NCBI RefSeq assembly: GCF_900446255.1
Contig: NZ_UIGI01000001.1
Location: forward strand, 2,134,763 to 2,198,762
Reading direction: 5' to 3'
From: Buttiauxella agrestis
Lineage (GTDB): Bacteria; Pseudomonadota; Gammaproteobacteria; Enterobacterales; Enterobacteriaceae
DNA length: 64,000 nucleotides
The notes below the pieces were generated by a model that searched no databases, was not told the DNA's origin, and saw only the letters and a program-made list of their open reading frames with translations. The translations under genes were made by a program, and so were the position numbers. Each line of letters begins with the position of its first letter. The first letter of the stretch is position 1. This document shows positions 63,348-64,000 of this stretch, piece after piece.

Positions 63348-64000
63348 TCAGGAAAAATCCACGCGCAAGACGGCGAGGGCGGTAAAAGTGCCCTCGGCAG
63401 GAGCGTTGCCAGTGGTACTGACCGGATAAGCGCTAAGCATCACATTGGTCGAAAAGGTTTCGGTATTTATCTGATCGAGTGCCAGAGGAATGGAACTGGA
63501 GTCGTCATTAGGGCGCAGCAGGGCGCTATTCTGGTCGGTTATCGCCACGCCAACGTCCGGATTATCAGACTGGATGGCATCGCCGTTGGCGGTAGCAGTG
63601 CCTTTCAACGAAAGTGAGAGGTTTGCCAGAGACGCGCCGTAGTTGCACTCAACCGGCACGCTGAAAGTTTGCGGGGTAACGTTGTCTGCTTTCTGCCCCG
63701 CGGCGGTAAAATCGGTGTTGTACATCGTACCAAAATCAACATGTATGACCGCACCGGCATTCACGCTGCAATTTTGCGGGACGGAAATAACGCCATTGAG
63801 GAACACCTGCGCGATGGGTTCCGGGCTATACACGCCACTTTGCTTAGACAGGAAAATATCGGCCACATGGATGTTGTCAAATGAGGTGGTGCCGACGAAG
63901 GGTTTAATGATTTTTAAGTCCAGAAAGCCGGTGGTCCCTGCTGGCATGCTCGTCTGGCCTGCTGAGTCGTTGGCACCGCCTCCTCGTATATTTTTGAAAG
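63348..64000 (-). CDS. fimbrial adhesin-like protein, 5' end outside window
   Basis: At least 217 residues of a fimbrial tip-type protein whose N-terminus lies beyond the window; the frame stays open to base 64000 through GGGANDSAGQTS. The C-terminal half is a pilin domain (VISVPQNCSVNAGAVIHVDF, PVECNYGASLANLS, ending ALAVLRVDFS), and the part before (DLKIIKPFVGTTSFDNIHVA) may be a lectin-type domain. A two-domain layout before minor subunits fits FimH/SfmH-like adhesins. The ATG at 63947 is internal. Confidence 0.82.
   Translation of the reverse strand, partial: FKNIRGGGANDSAGQTSMPAGTTGFLDLKIIKPFVGTTSFDNIHVADIFLSKQSGVYSPEPIAQVFLNGVISVPQNCSVNAGAVIHVDFGTMYNTDFTAAGQKADNVTPQTFSVPVECNYGASLANLSLSLKGTATANGDAIQSDNPDVGVAITDQNSALLRPNDDSSSIPLALDQINTETFSTNVMLSAYPVSTTGNAPAEGTFTALAVLRVDFS

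Overview
The window is chromosomal DNA of an enteric bacterium (family Enterobacteriaceae). The left 25 kb follows the Escherichia coli gene order almost gene for gene: yoaA, tsaB, yeaY, fadD, rnd, minEDC, ycgL, ycgM, ycgN, then dsbB, nhaB, fadR, ycgB, dadAX, cvrA/nhaP2, ldcA, emtA, ycgR and ymgE. The proteins have near-E. coli lengths, and REP/BIME and ERIC repeats lie between genes. The genus cannot be fixed from the sequence alone. It is not E. coli, because the accessory content and the position of the ebg locus differ.

Region by region: 1-9.9 kb is housekeeping (tRNA t6A modification, fatty-acid activation, RNase D, division-site placement, a murein transglycosylase). 9.9-12.4 kb is a small variable patch with an AT-rich diguanylate cyclase gene, a microprotein that seems to start on ATC, and a DUF333 lipoprotein. 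12.4-24.7 kb returns to the conserved backbone. 24.7-37.2 kb is an insert between ymgE and treA: ygjK and ygjJ (GH63 glucosidase and outer-membrane partner) diverge from ebgR-ebgA-ebgC-ygjI (evolved beta-galactosidase locus), followed by a Fur-boxed TonB-dependent siderophore receptor. 37.5-42.3 kb holds treA and an uncharacterised envelope operon (SH3 lipoprotein, secreted protein, membrane-anchored pseudokinase). 42.5-48.5 kb holds a cNMP/CBS/nucleotidyltransferase-exonuclease pair, a DapA-family aldolase divergent from an MFS transporter, and Zur-boxed zinT.

The most interesting part is 48.6-61.4 kb, which reads as a polyamine degradation module. A Tat-exported FAD enzyme of the spermidine dehydrogenase (SpdH) family lies in one operon with a triheme c-type cytochrome, a secreted NTF2-like protein and a 4-aminobutyraldehyde-type dehydrogenase. 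Next to it are a GntR/FCD regulator, a soluble Cache-domain protein and an APC-family permease, then a GabD-type succinate semialdehyde dehydrogenase and PuuE (GABA transaminase) with a divergent MocR/GabR-type regulator. Together these could take spermidine to 4-aminobutyraldehyde, GABA, succinate semialdehyde and succinate, with the first electrons passed to the periplasmic cytochrome. A palindromic AACATA/TATGTT motif lies upstream of both the permease and the dehydrogenase operon. The substrate assignment is inference from family membership and gene context.

The right edge (61.6-64 kb) is the 3' part of a chaperone-usher fimbrial operon on the minus strand; its adhesin-like first gene runs off the window. 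No tRNA, rRNA, CRISPR array, prophage or transposase gene was seen.
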